Below are positions 61,432-64,000 of a stretch of DNA of 64,000 nucleotides, one piece after another. The first letter of the stretch is position 1; each line of letters starts with the position of its first letter. Source of the stretch: Hyphomonadaceae bacterium (lineage in GTDB: Bacteria; Pseudomonadota; Alphaproteobacteria; Caulobacterales; Aquidulcibacteraceae); assembly GCA_020848895.1 (NCBI GenBank), contig JADLHI010000449.1, positions 1 to 64,000 on the forward strand. Reading direction: 5' to 3'. The position numbers and the translations under genes are program-made. The notes beneath the pieces were generated by a model. That model saw nothing but the letters and a program-made list of their open reading frames with translations, had not been told where the DNA came from and made no database searches.

Positions 61432-63699
61432 ATGAACGCTCACTTTGGCGGCGACAGACCGGTCGAAAATGCCAAGGATGATCGCCTTGGGTTTACGGCG
61501 TCGGCTGAGCATGTGGCCGATGCGATTCTGCGGTTCGCGTCGCCTGAAGGATTTGTCCTGGGACTTGAAGGTGCCTGGGGCGCGGGCAAGTCCAGCTATG
61601 TTAACCTGATCATCTCTGCTCTCTTGAAAGCGGACGCGCCGCCGCAAACTGTGAAGTTCTCGCCCTGGCTCATCAGCTCACGCGACGGATTGCTGATGGA
61701 GCTGTTTCGCGAGATCGGCCAAGCCGCGCTCAAAATCGATCTCGTTCCCGACGAAACGGAAATGCCCGCGGGGTTTCTGGATTCGCTTCGCGGCAAGGCG
61801 CGCGCCCTCGACCGCTCCGCACAACGCAAGCGCCTGCGGCGAAACCTTGCGGCGTTCGCCGGCAGCCTGTCGCGCGTGGGAAAACTCGCCGAGATGGCGG
61901 AAGTGTTGGGCGTGCCCTACGCCGGACTGGCCGGGCGCGGCATGCAAGCGGCAGGCAATGCATCAACGGCGTGGGGCGAAGGTCCATCGCTGGAAGCTGA
62001 GAAGGAAACGCTGAAGGCCGAGCTACGGAAGCTCTCGCGAAAGATCGTAGTGTTCGTCGACGATCTCGATCGGCTTGAACCGGCCGAAGCAAGTGAGGTC
62101 GTCCGCCTCGTGCGCGCCGTCGCGGACTTTCCCAACATCGTCTACGTGCTCTGCTACTCGCGCCCCGTGCTGGCCGAGAGCCTATCCAAGGCGCTGGTGC
62201 TGGAGAATGGCGCCGCCTACATCGACAAGATTGTGCAGGTGGCCTTCTCGGTGCCGCGGCCCGAAGACTTCGACTTGCGCCGCATGTTTCGTAGTGAAGT
62301 CGAGGCGCTGTTTCCCACGGCACTGCGCGAAACCGAGAACGCCGAAGGGCGGTTGCGCCACCATCGGTTTGCAACCGTCATTGATATCGAAGGCGGGAAA
62401 TCCCTGTCCACGCCGCGAGATGTTGTGCGCGCGGTCAACGCGCTTCGCCTGTATGCGGGGCCGATGATCGAGAAAATTGATCTGGCCGACATGGTGTGGC
62501 TGCAGCTCATTCGCGTGCGAGACACCGAACTCTATGATTGGATCGAAACCTACGTGAATAACGTTGCGGCGATTCATGGCGGGGCGCGGGTCGGCGACGG
62601 CGAAGCAGCTTTGATGCTGAATAAGCTTGTCGCCCTGCTCGGCAAAGATGGACGCGATGTCGACGACCAGATGCACGATCTCGGTCAAGTGCTCGTAGGA
62701 ATCTCGAGGGCGGCTCGGCCGCAAAGTTCGAGTGGCGCGAATTGGGCGCTCTTTCAGCAGATTTCCCGCAAAGACATCGCGGCCCACATCGCGGACAAAC
62801 GACTCTGCAGTCCTCATCATTTCCGGCTCTACTTTGCCTTGGCGAAGCCGGCCGGAGCGCTCGACGACGCCGAGTTCGAGTCTCTCATAGCGAATGCATC
62901 CGCAAACCCGGACGAAGCGGTGGCCGCATTCACAAAGCTCGCTGACACGCCAAGACCGCAAGGCGGCGTGATGGCCGAGGCCGTGATCAGCAGATTGGAC
63001 GGCAATGGCGTCAACAGCTTGCCCCAAGAAGCGCTCCCCGGCCTCCTCAAGTGCTTGGTGTCGGCTATGGATGTTGCCGCGCGCCGGTCAGGCCCCGGCG
63101 ATCTCGGCAGATACTGGATTTGGGACAGCGCCGAACGCGTGCTTGAAACCGCGTTCAGACGTCTAACGCCCGAGCAAAGATCGACCGTCACACCCGAGAT
63201 TTTCGCAACAGGCGCATCGCTCGGTTGGCTTGTCGACATCTTCCGCGGCGAGATATTCGACCAAGGCCGCTACGGCGATCGCGCCAAGCCGGAGGACGAA
63301 CGCCTCTTGACGCCTTCGGAGTTCGATGCCGTGGTCGAAGCAATGCAGGCGCGCTTTGCGGCTGCCGACCCGGCCGCGCTGCAAAATACGTTGCGCTTTC
63401 TGAGCTTGTTGTTTGCCTGGCGCCAAAGCAGCACAGAGGGCGAGTCGGCTGTAAATGCCTGGGTCGCAGACCGTATCAAGTCCGACGCCGGCCTCCTTGA
63501 ATTCCTGGAGCGCGTCCGAAGCTGGGGCGCGTCGGGCGATCAGATATATTATCCGCTGCAAGCGAGCCATCTGAAGCCGTTCCTGGACTATGACGCCGCG
63601 CGAGCACGCGTCGAAGCCCTCACCACGAGCAACGATCACACCATTGCCGCGCACGCGAAACGCCTGGCGACCGCCTTTCGTCAGGGCGAAAATGAATAA
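61432..63699 (+). CDS. KAP-family P-loop NTPase
   Basis: A 755-residue NTPase: Walker A GLEGAWGAGKSSYVN at about residue 44-58, a hydrophobic insert, and Walker B with the KAP signature KIVVFVDDLDRLEPAEASEV at about 204-223. KAP proteins include phage-exclusion (PifA-like) proteins and are frequent defence cargo. No second effector domain was recognised in the C-terminal ~350 residues. It neighbours the integrase. Confidence 0.88.
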   Translation: MNAHFGGDRPVENAKDDRLGFTASAEHVADAILRFASPEGFVLGLEGAWGAGKSSYVNLIISALLKADAPPQTVKFSPWLISSRDGLLMELFREIGQAALKIDLVPDETEMPAGFLDSLRGKARALDRSAQRKRLRRNLAAFAGSLSRVGKLAEMAEVLGVPYAGLAGRGMQAAGNASTAWGEGPSLEAEKETLKAELRKLSRKIVVFVDDLDRLEPAEASEVVRLVRAVADFPNIVYVLCYSRPVLAESLSKALVLENGAAYIDKIVQVAFSVPRPEDFDLRRMFRSEVEALFPTALRETENAEGRLRHHRFATVIDIEGGKSLSTPRDVVRAVNALRLYAGPMIEKIDLADMVWLQLIRVRDTELYDWIETYVNNVAAIHGGARVGDGEAALMLNKLVALLGKDGRDVDDQMHDLGQVLVGISRAARPQSSSGANWALFQQISRKDIAAHIADKRLCSPHHFRLYFALAKPAGALDDAEFESLIANASANPDEAVAAFTKLADTPRPQGGVMAEAVISRLDGNGVNSLPQEALPGLLKCLVSAMDVAARRSGPGDLGRYWIWDSAERVLETAFRRLTPEQRSTVTPEIFATGASLGWLVDIFRGEIFDQGRYGDRAKPEDERLLTPSEFDAVVEAMQARFAAADPAALQNTLRFLSLLFAWRQSSTEGESAVNAWVADRIKSDAGLLEFLERVRSWGASGDQIYYPLQASHLKPFLDYDAARARVEALTTSNDHTIAAHAKRLATAFRQGENE

Positions 63700-63738
63700 G
63701 GCGTCGCCCGCACATCGCGCGAGTGCAGTGTCGTTGCC

Positions 63739-64000
63739 TCACCCCGAAGATCTTGATTGCTTTTCCAGCCGCTTTAGTTCGCCTTCGCGAAGCGCGTCGA
63801 GTTCGTTCGCCCACCATTGCAGCAATTTGCGCCTTTGCGGCAGGTATTGAGCGGCGTTATAGGCGCCGCGCACCCGATCGCGTTCGTCATGTGCAAGCTG
63901 CCGCTCAACCCAATCCTCGTCGAAGCCGTGTTCATTCGCTTCGGTGGAGAACAGGCGGCGAAATCCGTGTGTCGTCGTGCGGCCATGGAAACCCAGCCGA
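63739..64000 (-). CDS. Tyrosine-type integrase, C-terminal part (runs off the edge)
   Basis: The last ~86 residues of a tyrosine recombinase. HGFRRLFSTEANEHGF holds the His-x-x-Arg of the active site, LAHDERDRVRGAYN holds the second His and the nucleophile Tyr. The 5' part is beyond position 64000. It would integrate and excise the element, and its place at the end fits an ICE boundary beyond the window. Confidence 0.88.
   Translation of the reverse strand, partial: RLGFHGRTTTHGFRRLFSTEANEHGFDEDWVERQLAHDERDRVRGAYNAAQYLPQRRKLLQWWANELDALREGELKRLEKQSRSSG

Larger units (their letters stand above)
45893..64000. mobile_element. Integrative conjugative element, partial (Trb-type T4SS)
   Basis: An 18-kb block with a coupling protein, a complete trbBCDEJLFGI set, an excisionase-like protein, cargo, and the end of a tyrosine integrase at the right edge. 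This order is typical of alphaproteobacterial ICEs. The left boundary is not marked by a visible attachment site, and no relaxase or trbK lies in the window. The left edge is set at traG by convention. Confidence 0.75.

Noticed and set aside
62182..63027. A 281-residue open frame on the minus strand
   Set aside because: Antisense to the KAP NTPase gene, with no family character.
1..64000. CRISPR arrays, tRNA or rRNA genes
   Set aside because: No regularly spaced repeats and no tRNA or rRNA-like segment was recognised by eye; a tRNA scan would settle this.

Overview
The window is GC-rich and reads as an alphaproteobacterium, probably of the Caulobacterales/Hyphomonadales or sphingomonad type. 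This is inferred from TonB-dependent receptors, FecI/FecR signalling, an astexin-like lasso peptide cluster with an isopeptidase, and a Trb conjugation cluster in the order usual for alphaproteobacterial integrative elements. No rRNA, tRNA or CRISPR array was seen.

Layout. 0-3 kb: an outer-membrane receptor with its terminator. 3.1-5.8 kb: a scarred patch, with a frameshifted 2Fe-2S ferredoxin joined to an OmpR-type regulator fragment, an intact MFS pump with a His-rich tail, and a decayed transmembrane anchor protein gene. 5.9-11.5 kb: envelope genes (MprF, DUF1003, GT39 glycosyltransferase). 11.5-19.5 kb: one minus-strand tripartite RND efflux operon with its PepSY protein and two-component system. 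19.7-24.7 kb: small membrane and periplasmic genes, an MFS drug pump and a TetR regulator.

24.8-29.3 kb is an accessory, defence-like locus. A five-gene minus-strand operon encodes a ubiquitin-like protein, an E2, a JAMM-E1 fusion, a DUF6527 zinc protein and a ClpP-fold serine protease. Divergent from it is a ribbon-helix-helix / small basic protein / TIR-like three-gene module.

29.8-43.0 kb is a lasso peptide island. On the plus strand are an ECF sigma factor, FecR, a FecA-type receptor and an Atxe2-like lasso isopeptidase. On the minus strand are a LuxI synthase, a phytanoyl-CoA-type dioxygenase, a GntR regulator, two lasso precursors too short for ordinary gene finding, the B protease and the C cyclase. 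The close spacing of the minus-strand genes suggests lasso production is tied to quorum sensing. Lux-box-like 20-bp dyads sharing a 15-mer lie upstream of luxI and of an Lrp-type gene 12.7 kb away. The cognate LuxR gene lies at 44.7 kb, past a small MerR/metal module.

45.9-64 kb is most of an integrative conjugative element: traG, a ribbon-helix-helix gene, trbBCDEJLFGI, cargo (PilZ, MFS, small proteins, a TNase-fold nuclease, a KAP NTPase) and the 3' end of a tyrosine integrase running off the right edge. No relaxase lies inside the window. Together the window shows a surface signalling, peptide and AHL communication region beside a mobile element and a ubiquitin-like defence operon.
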